A stretch of 64,000 nucleotides of DNA from Brevibacterium oceani (GTDB lineage: Bacteria > Actinomycetota > Actinomycetes > Actinomycetales > Brevibacteriaceae). The DNA is taken from assembly GCF_013623835.1 (NCBI RefSeq), contig NZ_JABKDE010000011.1, positions 1 through 64,000 of the forward strand, given 5' to 3'. This document shows positions 8,157 through 19,029 of this stretch, in pieces; within the stretch, counting starts at the first letter, position 1; each line of letters starts with the position of its first letter. The notes beneath the pieces were generated by a model, which ran no database searches, was not told the origin of the DNA, and saw only the letters and a list, made by a program, of their open reading frames with translations. The translations under genes were made by a program, and so were the position numbers.

Positions 8157-9757
8157 TGAACCAGCCGAAGCCACCCGCGAGCCCGAACACTGACACGCTC
8201 GGTGCGGACCCGTCCGCCAACGGCACCGCGAACACAACCGCCCTCTTACCAACCGGCACCCGTCGTCAACGCCCCGGAATCCTCGCCCTGACCATCGGCT
8301 TCGGGCTCGTGGCCGCTTGCCTGATCGGTCTCTTCACCAGCCCGAGTGCGGCCATCGGGGGAGCGTGGTGCACCGCGATGATGCTCGTCCTCCTCTTCCT
8401 CTCCGTGCCCGTGGCCATCGCCTTGTCCGTGCCTTCGGTCATCGGCGTCTACGCAATAAGCGGGGTCCCGGCGACGATGAATATCCTCGCCACCGCCCCG
8501 TTCAGCGCCGTCTCGGATTGGTCGATGAGCGTGCTGCCGATGTTCATCTTCATGGGCATGCTGCTCACTCAATCCGGGCTGTCCGGCAAGGTCTACCGTG
8601 TGGCCGACCACTGGTTCTCCTGGCTGCCCGGCGGCATCGGCATCGGCACCACCTTCGCCGGCGCCGGCCTGTCCGCGGTCACCGGATCGACTATCGGCAT
8701 GACCTATGCGCTGGGCCGGGCAGGCATCCCCGAGATGCTCAAGGCCGGCTACGACCGCCGCATGGCCGTGGGCACGATCATGGTCGCCGGCATGACCGGC
8801 AATCTCATCCCACCGTCGATCCTCATGGTCATCTACGCCGGCATCGCCTCTGTGCCCGTGGGCCCCGCCCTCATGGCCGGTGCCCTGCCCGGCATCCTGC
8901 TCGCCGTGTGCTTCGCCATCTTCATCTTCGCTCTCGGTGTCATCGCCCCGAAGCTCGTAGGCCGCACCCGCACCGGCCGCAACGCAGCCACCCCAGCCAC
9001 AACAGCAGACCCAGCACCCCCCGCCCGCCCCCGCACCACCTGGCGCGACCGCTTCACCTCGCTGGCCAGCGTCTGGGGCTTCGCGATCATCCTCATCGTC
9101 CTCTTCGGCGGCATGTTCTCCGGCATCTTCACCCCCACCGAGGCAGGAGCCGCCGCCGCACTCTGCTCACTCCTGCTGTGCCTGTGGGAAAAGCGGAGTG
9201 AGACACCGTGGCGCAAGGTCGCGGAATCGGCCATGGATACGGTGGCGGCCACCTCGGCGATCTTCTTCATCATGATCGGCGCGACCATGCTCACCAGCCT
9301 GCTCGCCATCACGGGACTCGCCCCCATCCTCACCGGTTTCATCACGAGCCTCGGCCTGTCCATGCTGGGATTCCTGCTCGTCCTCATCGTCCTCTACATC
9401 GTCATGGGCATGTTCTTCGACACCCTGTCGATGATGCTGCTGACCATCCCGATCCTCCTGCCCACGCTCGAGACGATGGGCGTGAGCGCACTGTGGTTCG
9501 GGGTCTTCGTCGTCCTCCTCGGCGAGTTCGCCATGGTCACCCCGCCGGTCGGCATCATCCCCTACATCGTCCACTCCATCGTGAAGAACCCCGACGTCAA
9601 CCTCGGCCACACCATGACCCTGCGCGACATCTTCATCTCCCTGCTGTGGTTCCTGCCCGTCGTCGTGGTCTTCCTGATCCTCATGATCACGGTGCCCGGC
9701 ATGACCGAATGGCTGCCTGACCTCATCGAACGCACCAGCGGAGGCATGTCCGGCTGA
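8156..9757 (+). CDS. dctM: TRAP transporter large permease (DctM), extended N-terminus
   Basis: A 533-residue multispanning DctM-type permease, the ion-coupled transport subunit. Typical features are F-I-F-M-G-M-L-L-T-Q-S-G, G-A-G-L-S-A-V-T-G-S-T, the G-N-L-I-P-P-S-I-L loop and, late in the protein, a second V-T-P-P-V-G-I loop; the duplicated P-P loops are diagnostic of the family. It is about 100 residues longer than usual DctM proteins. The extra length is an N-terminal hydrophilic lead of about 45 residues with one membrane segment, and a Pro/Ala/Thr-rich insert at about residues 270-300. It overlaps dctQ by one base; dctP follows after 157 bases that hold a hairpin and a promoter. Confidence 0.85.
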   Translation: MNQPKPPASPNTDTLGADPSANGTANTTALLPTGTRRQRPGILALTIGFGLVAACLIGLFTSPSAAIGGAWCTAMMLVLLFLSVPVAIALSVPSVIGVYAISGVPATMNILATAPFSAVSDWSMSVLPMFIFMGMLLTQSGLSGKVYRVADHWFSWLPGGIGIGTTFAGAGLSAVTGSTIGMTYALGRAGIPEMLKAGYDRRMAVGTIMVAGMTGNLIPPSILMVIYAGIASVPVGPALMAGALPGILLAVCFAIFIFALGVIAPKLVGRTRTGRNAATPATTADPAPPARPRTTWRDRFTSLASVWGFAIILIVLFGGMFSGIFTPTEAGAAAALCSLLLCLWEKRSETPWRKVAESAMDTVAATSAIFFIMIGATMLTSLLAITGLAPILTGFITSLGLSMLGFLLVLIVLYIVMGMFFDTLSMMLLTIPILLPTLETMGVSALWFGVFVVLLGEFAMVTPPVGIIPYIVHSIVKNPDVNLGHTMTLRDIFISLLWFLPVVVVFLILMITVPGMTEWLPDLIERTSGGMSG

Positions 9758-9796
9758 CCCTCGCCGAGGCGGCCAGGTTGTTCCCGCGAGTGTTCG

Positions 9797-9820
9797 GACC
9801 CATGGCTGCAGCCCTGGGTC
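9797..9820. terminator. Strong hairpin between dctM and dctP
   Basis: A 12-base arm (GACCCATGGCTG) followed directly by its reverse complement with one mismatch. No T-run follows, so it may be a factor-dependent terminator, an mRNA stability element or an operator rather than a classical intrinsic terminator. Confidence 0.4.
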
Positions 9821-9854
9821 GGCGGGCGCGTGGTGTGAGGGGAGTCATGGTTAG

Positions 9855-9878
9855 GGTGACCTCATTCGGACTTATGAT
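9855..9878 (+). promoter_or_regulatory. Candidate promoter of dctP
   Basis: A good -10 box TATGAT (9873-9878) with a weak upstream hexamer about 16 bases away, some 35 bases before the dctP start, which has its own AAAGGAG (9904-9910). Separate expression would let the binding protein be made in excess over the permeases. Confidence 0.4.
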
Positions 9879-9914
9879 TGGAGGTAATTCTCAGGCATTG
9901 TTCAAAGGAGTCCC

Positions 9915-11195
9915 ATGAAGCGCATCCGTTCGGCGGCGCGCCGTCCCGCCACCGCTATCGCCATGGTCGCGTCGCTGGCACTGTTGGCCGGATGCGCCGG
10001 TTCCGTCGGTGGGAGCGGTTCGAAGTCCGGCGATGATGCGGGGGAGGGCTTCGCCTTCGACGCCTCGCAGGATGAGATCGACGAAGCTCTGGCCGACCTT
10101 GACCCAGTGACGCTGAAGTTCCAGCCTTCGTCGATGTCGGAGAAGTCGATCCTCGCGCCGAACGGGCTCGACGTGAAGAAGGCCATCGAGGAACGCTCGG
10201 GCGGGAAGATCACCGTCGACATCGTGTGGGGCCAGGCGATCGCCAGCTACGCCGACGTCGATGATGCCCTGGCCGATGGCCGCGTCGACCTCGCCTTCAC
10301 GCTGCCGTCATACACCCCGGCCGAATACCCGGCCTTCGACGCGATCGGCACGGCCATGTCGACGTTGCCGTCCTCCCCGGTGGCCAGTGACCTGGCGGCG
10401 AATGCCGCCGGTGTGCAGGCGGCTTGGCAGACGCCCGAGGTGCTCGCGGAGTTCGAGGATAAGAACCTCGTTCCGCTTATCCCGATGCTCGCCGCCGGTG
10501 ACTACGCGACGATGTGCTCGAAGCCGATGACCTCGGCTCAGGACTGGAAGGGTAAGCAGGTTCGCGTCGGTTCAGCTGCCGCCGGCAAGCAGGTGACCGA
10601 CCTGGGTGCGACTCCGGTGTCGCTGTCGTTCCCCGAGACCTATGAGGCGTTGCAGCGCGGAACCGTGGACTGCGATCTCGGTCAGCTGGCACCGAACGTC
10701 GAGGCCGGCACCTTCGAGGTCGCCCCGAACATCGGTGTGGCCTCGGACGCCGGAATTGCTCGCTCGGCCGGTGCGATCACAGCAGGTAAGAAGTATTCGG
10801 AACTTCCGGTCGCGTATCAGCAGGTCATCTTCGACTCGATGTCGACGACGTTCTCCACGATGATGGAGGTTGTCATCGGGGCGAAGGCGCAGGCCGTCGA
10901 GCAGGCGAAGGACAACGACGGTTCGGTCAAGCCCTTCGACGATGACGTGCAGAAGCAGATGGCGACGTACGCGAAGACACTATCGGACAAGACCGCGGAG
11001 AAAGCCGAAGTGCCCGACGCGCCGAAGACTTTGAGCACCGCCGGAACAGAGTGGGCGAAGTCCGTGTCCGAACTCGGCTATGACGATAAGGGTGATTTCG
11101 CCTCACTCGACGAGTGGTACCCAGAAGACTCGTCGTACGACAAGCTTGGTGACGAGTTGTTTGAGAAGGTCATGGCTGAGCACCGGCCGGAGTGA
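9915..11195 (+). CDS. dctP: TRAP transporter substrate-binding lipoprotein (DctP)
   Basis: A 426-residue extracytoplasmic solute-binding protein. The signal peptide ends in a lipobox L-A-L-L-A-G-C with Cys27 as the lipidated residue, followed by a Gly/Ser linker. The mature part shows DctP features: S-x-A-x-V-D-D-A-L-A-D-G-R-V-D-L-A-F near residues 110-125, G-K-Q-V-R-V-G-S-A and Y-E-A-L-Q-R-G-T-V-D-C-D near 215-260. It captures the substrate for DctQM. The usual conserved Arg that binds the substrate carboxylate is plausibly Arg in the G-K-Q-V-R-V segment. Substrate unknown; the racemase neighbour hints at an amino or organic acid. Own promoter and ribosome-binding site upstream. Confidence 0.85.
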   Translation: MKRIRSAARRPATAIAMVASLALLAGCAGSVGGSGSKSGDDAGEGFAFDASQDEIDEALADLDPVTLKFQPSSMSEKSILAPNGLDVKKAIEERSGGKITVDIVWGQAIASYADVDDALADGRVDLAFTLPSYTPAEYPAFDAIGTAMSTLPSSPVASDLAANAAGVQAAWQTPEVLAEFEDKNLVPLIPMLAAGDYATMCSKPMTSAQDWKGKQVRVGSAAAGKQVTDLGATPVSLSFPETYEALQRGTVDCDLGQLAPNVEAGTFEVAPNIGVASDAGIARSAGAITAGKKYSELPVAYQQVIFDSMSTTFSTMMEVVIGAKAQAVEQAKDNDGSVKPFDDDVQKQMATYAKTLSDKTAEKAEVPDAPKTLSTAGTEWAKSVSELGYDDKGDFASLDEWYPEDSSYDKLGDELFEKVMAEHRPE

Positions 11196-11198
11196 GGA

Positions 11199-11214
11199 CA
11201 GAACGATTGTTCTG
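11199..11214. terminator. Small hairpin just after dctP
   Basis: CAGAAC, four bases, GTTCTG: a six-base perfect stem starting a few bases after the dctP stop. No long T-run follows; weak terminator candidate. Confidence 0.3.
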
Positions 11215-11326
11215 GCTGTGTCGGCAGCACTGTTCACTACCTCCTTCGCCGTCGCTGATCAACTAGGCTGGTGATGGCAGCGCCGAACCTCGGCGAGCCT
11301 GTTCGAACGGCGAAAGGACAGAGCGG

Positions 11327-13342
11327 GTGACGATCCTCTACACCATCGGACTGGGCGTCCTGAGCGCGCTCATCGTCGGATTCCTCGTGAGACGGATGAT
11401 GCTCACCGGCACCGGGGCCGCCCGCAACACCATCGTCTCCCTCATCATGGGTCTCTCGATCTGGCCCATCACCCTCCAAGCGTACAAGCTCCTCGGCATC
11501 TCCGAATCCGAACAGTATCCGAGCCTGTCGATGAGCTTCCCCGCCATCATGGTCTTCCTGCTCCTCTTCGCGTGGTTCATCGTCATCCAGATGTTCGTCC
11601 TCCTTGCAATCGAACTCATCATGCCCTCGGGCACGCTCAGCTCACTCATCCGCAACGCGCCGAAGATCCCCACCTGGTACCGCCGTCTCAACCGACTCGC
11701 ACAGATCCAGAAGATCCTCATCAAATTCGGGCTCGCCCGCTATCTCAAACCGCGGATCCCCACCTTGCGGGTTTCCCTGCGCGAGATCGCGTCGACCACC
11801 CGTGACGCGCTCGCAGCCTCCGGAGTCACGTTCATCAAACTCGGCCAGTTCATCGCCACCCGCGGTGACATGATTCCGCGAGAATTCGTCGAGGAGTTCT
11901 CGACCCTCCAAGCCGGCGTCCCTCCGGTGCCGTTCAAAGAGGTCAAAGGACAGCTCGAGTCACAATGGGGCCGACCCGTCGCCGAGGTGTTCGCGGAGTT
12001 CGACGAGGTCCCCTTCGCCGCAGCCTCGGTGGCCCAAGTCCACCGGGCCGTTACGTGGCAGGGCCGCCCGGTGGCGGTCAAGGTCCAGCGGCCGAAGATC
12101 CGCAAACAGGTGCGCGCCGACTGCGACATCGTCCTCACCCTGGCCGAGCGGCTGGAGCGCACGACGGATTGGGCGAAGAAGGTCGGCATCGGCAATCTCG
12201 CGCACAGCTTCGTCGACTCGCTCCAAGGTGAACTCGACTACCGCGGAGAACTCGGCCACATCGAAGCCCTGCGCTTAGCTGACGAATCCGGCCGCTCACA
12301 GAAGGAAACTGACTCGCGCGTGCACATCCCACGGGTCCACAAGGAACTGTCCGGACAGTTCGTCATCGTCATGGACCTCGTCGAGGGAGTGCCTCTCTCC
12401 CACGCATCAGAGGTGACCGACGCGCTCTCGCAGCTGGCCCGGGAGGAGATCGCGCAGGATCTCTTCCTCATGGTCGTCCGGCAGGTGCTCGGCAAGGGCA
12501 TCTTCCATGCCGACCTCCACCCGGGCAACGTCGTCATCTCCGAGGCAGGGCGGGCAGGGCTCGTCGACTTCGGGGCCGTCGGCCGGCTCGACAAACGGGA
12601 TCGACGCGCCATCGCTCTGCTTCTCATGGCCTTCGACTCGCAGGATTCGCAGGCAGCCACGGCCGCGATCCTCGAACTCCTCGGCACGCCCAGCGATGTC
12701 AATCTGCGTGAGCTGCAGCGTGAGATCGGTCAGATCATGCTCAAGTACGGCGACGGACTGCCCGGATCGACCTCGGCGGCACTGTTCGGCGAGCTCATCG
12801 ACTTCGTCGTTGATTTCGGCTTCCCGATGCCTGCCTCGGTGGCGACAGCATTCCGCGCGATCAGCACTCTGGAGGGGTCGATCACTCGTCTGGTCCCGGA
12901 ACTCAATCTGCTCACCCTGGTGACGAACAATGGCAAGATGTTGCTGCGCGAGGTCGGGGGACTGAGCATCGACCGGCAGGAACTCACCCTCTACGCCGCG
13001 GCGACGGCCCCGCAGCTCGCCGAACTTCCGGGACAGCTCTCACGCATCGCCGGCCACCTGCAGGACGGCACGCTCGATGTCGGGACGTCAGGTCTGAACA
13101 TCTCGATGATCAAGAATCTGCTCAAGTCGACGGTCGAACAGTTCATCCAGGTCATCGTCTCCACCGCGCTCATCCTCGGCGGAGTCATCCTCATGGCCGC
13201 AGACTTCGGGCCGGCATTGGCCCCCGAGCTCAAACTCTTCACCTACTTCGGTGCCTGGGTGCTCCTCGTCGGCAGTGTCATCGCCGCTTTGGTTCTCGCC
13301 CCGGCCCTGCGGCAACGGATGGTCTGGGACGGCTTGGGCTAG
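11327..13342 (+). CDS. ABC1/AarF/UbiB-family atypical kinase with membrane anchors at both ends
   Basis: A 671-residue member of the UbiB/ABC1 (ADCK) family of atypical protein-kinase-like ATPases. Diagnostic motifs in order: K-L-G-Q at about 171-174 (F-I-K-L-G-Q-F-I-A-T-R-G-D), the Ala-rich nucleotide loop A-A-A-S-V-A-Q-V-H (about 229-237), the VAVK lysine (about 247-250), H-A-D-L-H-P-G-N (about 394-401) and V-D-F-G-A-V-G (about 411-417). Three N-terminal hydrophobic segments and two at the C-terminus anchor it. Relatives support isoprenoid-quinone or lipid metabolism; a menaquinone role is likely in an actinomycete but is not shown here. GTG start with AAAGGA upstream; stands alone. Confidence 0.85.
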   Translation: MTILYTIGLGVLSALIVGFLVRRMMLTGTGAARNTIVSLIMGLSIWPITLQAYKLLGISESEQYPSLSMSFPAIMVFLLLFAWFIVIQMFVLLAIELIMPSGTLSSLIRNAPKIPTWYRRLNRLAQIQKILIKFGLARYLKPRIPTLRVSLREIASTTRDALAASGVTFIKLGQFIATRGDMIPREFVEEFSTLQAGVPPVPFKEVKGQLESQWGRPVAEVFAEFDEVPFAAASVAQVHRAVTWQGRPVAVKVQRPKIRKQVRADCDIVLTLAERLERTTDWAKKVGIGNLAHSFVDSLQGELDYRGELGHIEALRLADESGRSQKETDSRVHIPRVHKELSGQFVIVMDLVEGVPLSHASEVTDALSQLAREEIAQDLFLMVVRQVLGKGIFHADLHPGNVVISEAGRAGLVDFGAVGRLDKRDRRAIALLLMAFDSQDSQAATAAILELLGTPSDVNLRELQREIGQIMLKYGDGLPGSTSAALFGELIDFVVDFGFPMPASVATAFRAISTLEGSITRLVPELNLLTLVTNNGKMLLREVGGLSIDRQELTLYAAATAPQLAELPGQLSRIAGHLQDGTLDVGTSGLNISMIKNLLKSTVEQFIQVIVSTALILGGVILMAADFGPALAPELKLFTYFGAWVLLVGSVIAALVLAPALRQRMVWDGLG

Positions 13343-13390
13343 ACAGGTCTCTGAAAGCTCTACCGAGGGTCGGGTCGCTGGTGCACGCAA

Positions 13391-14758
13391 TTAATCCACG
13401 GCCGACATCGATTGACCGCGCGGTGCCGGTCGACGGTTGGCTTCCACATCGATGCCGCGCATTCCCAAAAGCGCGAGTGCCGCGAGCAGGATGATCGCTC
13501 CGACGCCGACGTAGATCATCTGCGGGGACCAGCCAGCGTCGAGGAGCGCGCCGGTGGCGGTGGGGGCGATGATCGCACCGAGGCGGCCGACTCCGATGGC
13601 CCAGCCTGCGCCGGTCGAGCGCAGCGAAGCCGAATAGGACTGCGGTGTGAGCACGTAGAGGCCGGCGATGCAGCCGTTGATCGACATGCCGACGACGACC
13701 CCGAAGAGTAGGGCGAGGATGACCCAGTCGGCGGTGAAGACGAAGATCGCCATCAGCACTGCGGCGACGATCGCGAAGCCCATGAGGACGGACCGCGTCG
13801 AGAAGCGAGCGGTGAACAGTCCGAAGACCACCGAGCCGATGGCTCCGCCCAGGGTGAGCCCGACGGTGACGAACATGGCCAAGGAGTCGCTGAGGCCGGC
13901 CTCGTTCATCAGCCTCGGCGTCCAGGAATTCACGAAGTAGAACCCGAACATGATGATGAAGAAGCTTGCCCACACGACGAATGTGACCCGCCGGTTTCGG
14001 CGATTGAACAGCGCTGGGACGCCTTCATCGGCAACCGTGGCTTCCGCCTCGACGTCGATGGCGGAGAGATCAACGGCCTCGGTGCAGCCGAGCCTGCGGG
14101 CGATGGCATCGAGGCGACGCTGTGCGTCGGCGGGTCTGCGGGTGTAGAGGTAGGTCGGCGACTCCGGTACCAGAAGGAGCACGAGAATGAGCGAGAAGAC
14201 AGTCAGCGCTCCGCCGAGCACGAAGACGGATCGCCATCCGAAGGCGCTGATCATGCCCACCATGACGGTGCCGCCGATCGAGGCGCCGAGCCCGTAGCCG
14301 GCGGCGTAGATGCCGATGACGAGTCCGCGGCGGCGCCGCGAGGCGTACTCCGAGCTGATGACGGTGGTGGCGACGAGGATGCCGCCGATGCCCAGGCCCG
14401 TGACGATTCGCCAGATGCCCAATTGGACCTCGTCGGTGGCTGTGGCAGATAGGAACAGTCCGGCGCCGTTGACGATGAGGGCGATGATGATCATTCTGCG
14501 CCGGCCGATGCGGTCGGCCACTGGGCCCAGGGTGAGTGCGCCGACGGCCATGCCGACAAGTGCTGCGCTCATGACCAGGCCGAGCGCGGTTCCGCTCAGG
14601 CCGAACTCCTCGGTCACCTGGTTCGAAGTGAATGAGATGGCAAGCACGTCGTAGCCGTCGAGGGCGTTGAGGAAGGTGCAGATGGCGACGATGAGCCACT
14701 GGTACCCGGACATGCGTGAGTCGTTGATTCGTGCGCGTAGGTCCACCACATACTCCAT
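13391..14758 (-). CDS. MFS aromatic acid:H+ symporter (AAHS family)
   Basis: A 455-residue, 12-segment major facilitator of the aromatic acid:H+ symporter group. Near the start comes D-G-Y-D-V-L-A-I-S-F (about 35-44), the first-helix D-G-x-D motif of PcaK/BenK-type carriers, then the loop motif G-P-V-A-D-R-I-G-R-R-R (about 78-88) and the mid-protein P-E-S-P motif (about 200). It is expected to import a benzoate-type acid. It is divergent from metF-purU-ligM and separated from it by a promoter region holding a palindrome and a degenerate second copy, which argues that it brings in the demethylase substrate (vanillate or a related methoxybenzoate). A VanK-like role is inferred from this context. 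Confidence 0.85.
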   Translation of the reverse strand: MEYVVDLRARINDSRMSGYQWLIVAICTFLNALDGYDVLAISFTSNQVTEEFGLSGTALGLVMSAALVGMAVGALTLGPVADRIGRRRMIIIALIVNGAGLFLSATATDEVQLGIWRIVTGLGIGGILVATTVISSEYASRRRRGLVIGIYAAGYGLGASIGGTVMVGMISAFGWRSVFVLGGALTVFSLILVLLLVPESPTYLYTRRPADAQRRLDAIARRLGCTEAVDLSAIDVEAEATVADEGVPALFNRRNRRVTFVVWASFFIIMFGFYFVNSWTPRLMNEAGLSDSLAMFVTVGLTLGGAIGSVVFGLFTARFSTRSVLMGFAIVAAVLMAIFVFTADWVILALLFGVVVGMSINGCIAGLYVLTPQSYSASLRSTGAGWAIGVGRLGAIIAPTATGALLDAGWSPQMIYVGVGAIILLAALALLGMRGIDVEANRRPAPRGQSMSAVD

Positions 14759-14799
14759 TGTTGTCGGTGTGAGACGTCGAGATCGCAGAAACGCGAATC

Positions 14800-14820
14800 C
14801 CTATGTTGGTAGGTAAAGCG
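14800..14820. promoter_or_regulatory. Degenerate second operator copy near the AAHS carrier promoter
   Basis: The sequence CCTATGttgGTAGGTAAAG resembles the perfect palindrome at 14901-14922 (centre CCTATG-GA-CATAGGTAAA) and is followed, as there, by a TATAGT-like hexamer. It is a likely lower-affinity site for the same repressor, placed to control the leftward carrier gene. Confidence 0.45.
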
Positions 14821-14900
14821 TATAGTCGGGAGATTATCAGTCGGCTCGGGCCGTGGCAACGGCTGCCCGAATTCGTGGACCGGGGGACATGTCCGCAGAA

Positions 14901-14922
14901 TTTACCTATGGACATAGGTAAA
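14901..14922. promoter_or_regulatory. Perfect palindrome, probable PadR/VanR-type operator
   Basis: A 10-base arm TTTACCTATG, two bases, then its exact reverse complement. It covers the -35 region of the metF-purU-ligM promoter, as expected for a repressor. The PadR-type gene at 18353 is the obvious candidate protein. As I recall, the VanR site of Corynebacterium glutamicum has comparable TTAGGTA-type arms. Confidence 0.6.
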
Positions 14923-14938
14923 GCATTCTGCTTATAGT
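14909..14938 (+). promoter_or_regulatory. Promoter of metF-purU-ligM
   Basis: -35 TGGACA (14909-14914, five of six to TTGACA), 18-base spacer, -10 TATAGT (14933-14938). The -35 hexamer lies inside the palindromic operator. Confidence 0.55.
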
Positions 14939-14979
14939 GATCTCACGAACCCGAAGCAGTGTTCATGAAAGGACTGCCT

Positions 14980-15825
14980 GTGACCGACCACACCCCCCTG
15001 CTCGAGGACTTCTCCCTCGAGATGACAGGCAAAGACATCGCCAGTCTCCGCGAGGCCGCACCGGCGATCCCGGCCGATACGCGGATCAACGTCACCTTCC
15101 TCGGCAATGAAGACCTGCAGATGCGTGTGGCCGCCGCCAAAGCGGTCAAAGAACTCGGTTTCGTACCGGTCCCGCACATCTCCGCCCGCAGGCTGACCTC
15201 ACAGGGCGAGCTCGAGGAGTTCCTCGCCGCTCTCCAGGGCGTGGGTGCCAGCGAACACGTCTTCGTCGTCGGGGGAGATCCGGAGGTTCCTGCCGGGCCC
15301 TATCCCGATTCCCTCACCGTCATCCGCAGCGGCATTCTCCAGTCCTACGGAGTCAAGGAGGTGAGCATCGCCGGATACCCCGAGGGACATCCCGACATCG
15401 CCGACGACGTCCTCTGGTCCCACCTCGGCGACAAGGTCTCTGCCCTGCGTGAGCAGGGACTCGGCCATGTCGTCCTCACGCAGTTCGCCTTCGACGCCGA
15501 CGCGGTGAGTGCCTGGATCGACGAAGTGCGCAGCCGAGGCGTCGACTCCGAGATCCGCATCGGCACGCCTGGTCCTGCCGGAATCAAACGACTGCTCGGC
15601 TATGCTCGCCGATTCGGAGTGGGAACGAGTGCATCGATTGCGAAGAAATACGGATTCTCGCTGACCAATCTGCTCGGGACTGCGGGTCCGGATCGCTTCG
15701 TCACGGAACTGGCCGACCTCCGGGCCAACGTCTCGGATCCGTCCGAGACGAGGATCCACTTCTACACCTTCGGCGGGCTGCTGGCCACGGCCGAATGGGC
15801 GAAGAACTTCCGCGACGGGAAGTGA
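14980..15825 (+). CDS. metF: Methylenetetrahydrofolate reductase family protein
   Basis: A 281-residue MetF-type TIM-barrel flavoprotein. Recognisable segments are R-I-N-V-T-F-L-G-N-E (where the family has its catalytic Glu region), the V-F-V-V-G-G-D strand-loop (about residue 92), a second barrel stretch H-V-V-L-T-Q-F-A-F-D and I-G-T-P-G-P-A-G. MetF normally interconverts 5-methyl- and 5,10-methylene-tetrahydrofolate. Beside a tetrahydrofolate-dependent aryl O-demethylase its likely job is to oxidise the methyl-tetrahydrofolate product and so regenerate cofactor. GTG 14980 is preferred because AAAGGA lies 6 bases before it; GTG 14959 and ATG 14965 are in frame. Low general similarity to biosynthetic MetF suggests a specialised catabolic version. 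Confidence 0.8.
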   Translation: MTDHTPLLEDFSLEMTGKDIASLREAAPAIPADTRINVTFLGNEDLQMRVAAAKAVKELGFVPVPHISARRLTSQGELEEFLAALQGVGASEHVFVVGGDPEVPAGPYPDSLTVIRSGILQSYGVKEVSIAGYPEGHPDIADDVLWSHLGDKVSALREQGLGHVVLTQFAFDADAVSAWIDEVRSRGVDSEIRIGTPGPAGIKRLLGYARRFGVGTSASIAKKYGFSLTNLLGTAGPDRFVTELADLRANVSDPSETRIHFYTFGGLLATAEWAKNFRDGK

Positions 15826-15832
15826 ACAGCCA

Positions 15833-18188
<2,356 letters not shown>

Positions 18189-18266
18189 AATCGCACCGAA
18201 GTGTACTGTCGATGCTCTGCAGCCCTAGTGCGCTCGCGTGCTGGGTCGGAGCGAAGAGGATAGTCT

Positions 18267-18299
18267 GAGAGGGCCCGGGTGTCTCGCCCGGGTCCTCTC
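18267..18299. terminator. Long GC-rich hairpin between ligM and the PadR gene
   Basis: A 13-base stem (GAGAGGGCCCGGG paired with CCCGGGTCCTCTC, one G-T pair in RNA) around a 7-base loop, 78 bases after the ligM stop. No T-run follows, as often in high-GC actinomycetes. It probably ends or attenuates the metF-purU-ligM transcript. Confidence 0.55.
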
Positions 18300-18352
18300 G
18301 GCGTCGGTGTCCAGGCGGGCGCGGGCAGGTGCAAGAGAGACGGAGGAGAGAA

Positions 18353-18934
18353 GTGAGTCTGCGAAGTGCCCTGCTGGCGCTGCTGCGCATCGGCCCGATG
18401 TCCGGTTATGAGCTGCAGAAGCAGTTCTCGCAGTCGGTCGGGCATGTCTGGCATGCTCCCGACTCGCAGATCTATCCCGAACTGAAGAAGATGGCCAACG
18501 ACGGTCTCATCACCGCAGAGGAGCAGGCCCGTGGCAGTGCCGGTATGCGCAAGCTCTACCATGTCACCAAGGCCGGTCAGAAGGCTTTCACCGATTGGAT
18601 GGACAAGCCGCTGAAGTATCAGCGCACCCGGGACGCTGCCCATCTCAAGGCCGCCTACCTGGAATCCGCCAGCGATGGGGCGGTGCGAGAGTTCCTCGAA
18701 TCCCATATCGAGCACTGGCAGAACGAACTCGAATGCTGGGAGGACGAGATCGCAGCCATCGAGGCCGAGACCTCTCCGATGCTCGTGCGTCGGCTCGCCG
18801 CGATCCCCGAATCCGAACGCACGACTTCCGTTGCGTACAAACGCTTCGCCTATGAAGGTCTGGCCGACCGCGCCCGCAGTGAGATCACCTGGGCCAGGCG
18901 CGGGCTGGACCTGGTCAGGGAGCTCGAGAGGTAG
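18353..18934 (+). CDS. PadR-family regulator (VanR-like)
   Basis: A 193-residue PadR-type protein: N-terminal winged helix (L-R-S-A-L-L-A-L-L-R-I-G-P-M-S-G-Y-E-L, then I-Y-P-E-L-K-K-M, G-L-I, and Y-x-x-T-x-A-G) and a C-terminal helical dimerisation domain with W-x-x-E-I-x-x-I. PadR proteins such as VanR repress phenolic-acid genes and are released by the acid. Position after ligM, and the palindrome in the divergent carrier/metF promoter, point to control of vanillate-type demethylation. GTG 18353 is chosen because GGAGGAG lies just upstream. It is separated from ligM by a strong hairpin, so it may have its own promoter. Confidence 0.8.
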   Translation: MSLRSALLALLRIGPMSGYELQKQFSQSVGHVWHAPDSQIYPELKKMANDGLITAEEQARGSAGMRKLYHVTKAGQKAFTDWMDKPLKYQRTRDAAHLKAAYLESASDGAVREFLESHIEHWQNELECWEDEIAAIEAETSPMLVRRLAAIPESERTTSVAYKRFAYEGLADRARSEITWARRGLDLVRELER

Positions 18935-18990
18935 AACTTCGACACAAATGCTGCCTGCGGAACTTCGCAACAATAACGAAACGATACGTT

Positions 18991-19004
18991 GTGTTGCACA
19001 ACAC
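18991..19004. promoter_or_regulatory. Palindrome upstream of the TetR gene
   Basis: GTGTTG, two bases, CAACAC: a perfect six-base dyad 25 bases before the TetR ATG at 19030, a good position for TetR autorepression. TTGCAC inside it could serve as a -35 hexamer. Confidence 0.45.
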
Positions 19005-19029
19005 GTGTGACATATGCAATGCTCGGCAT

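Noticed and set aside
7605..8252. 215-residue minus-strand frame opposite dctQ
   Set aside because: Rich in Asp/His/Gly/Arg, typical of antisense frames in high-GC DNA; dctQ on the other strand has clear membrane helices and family motifs.
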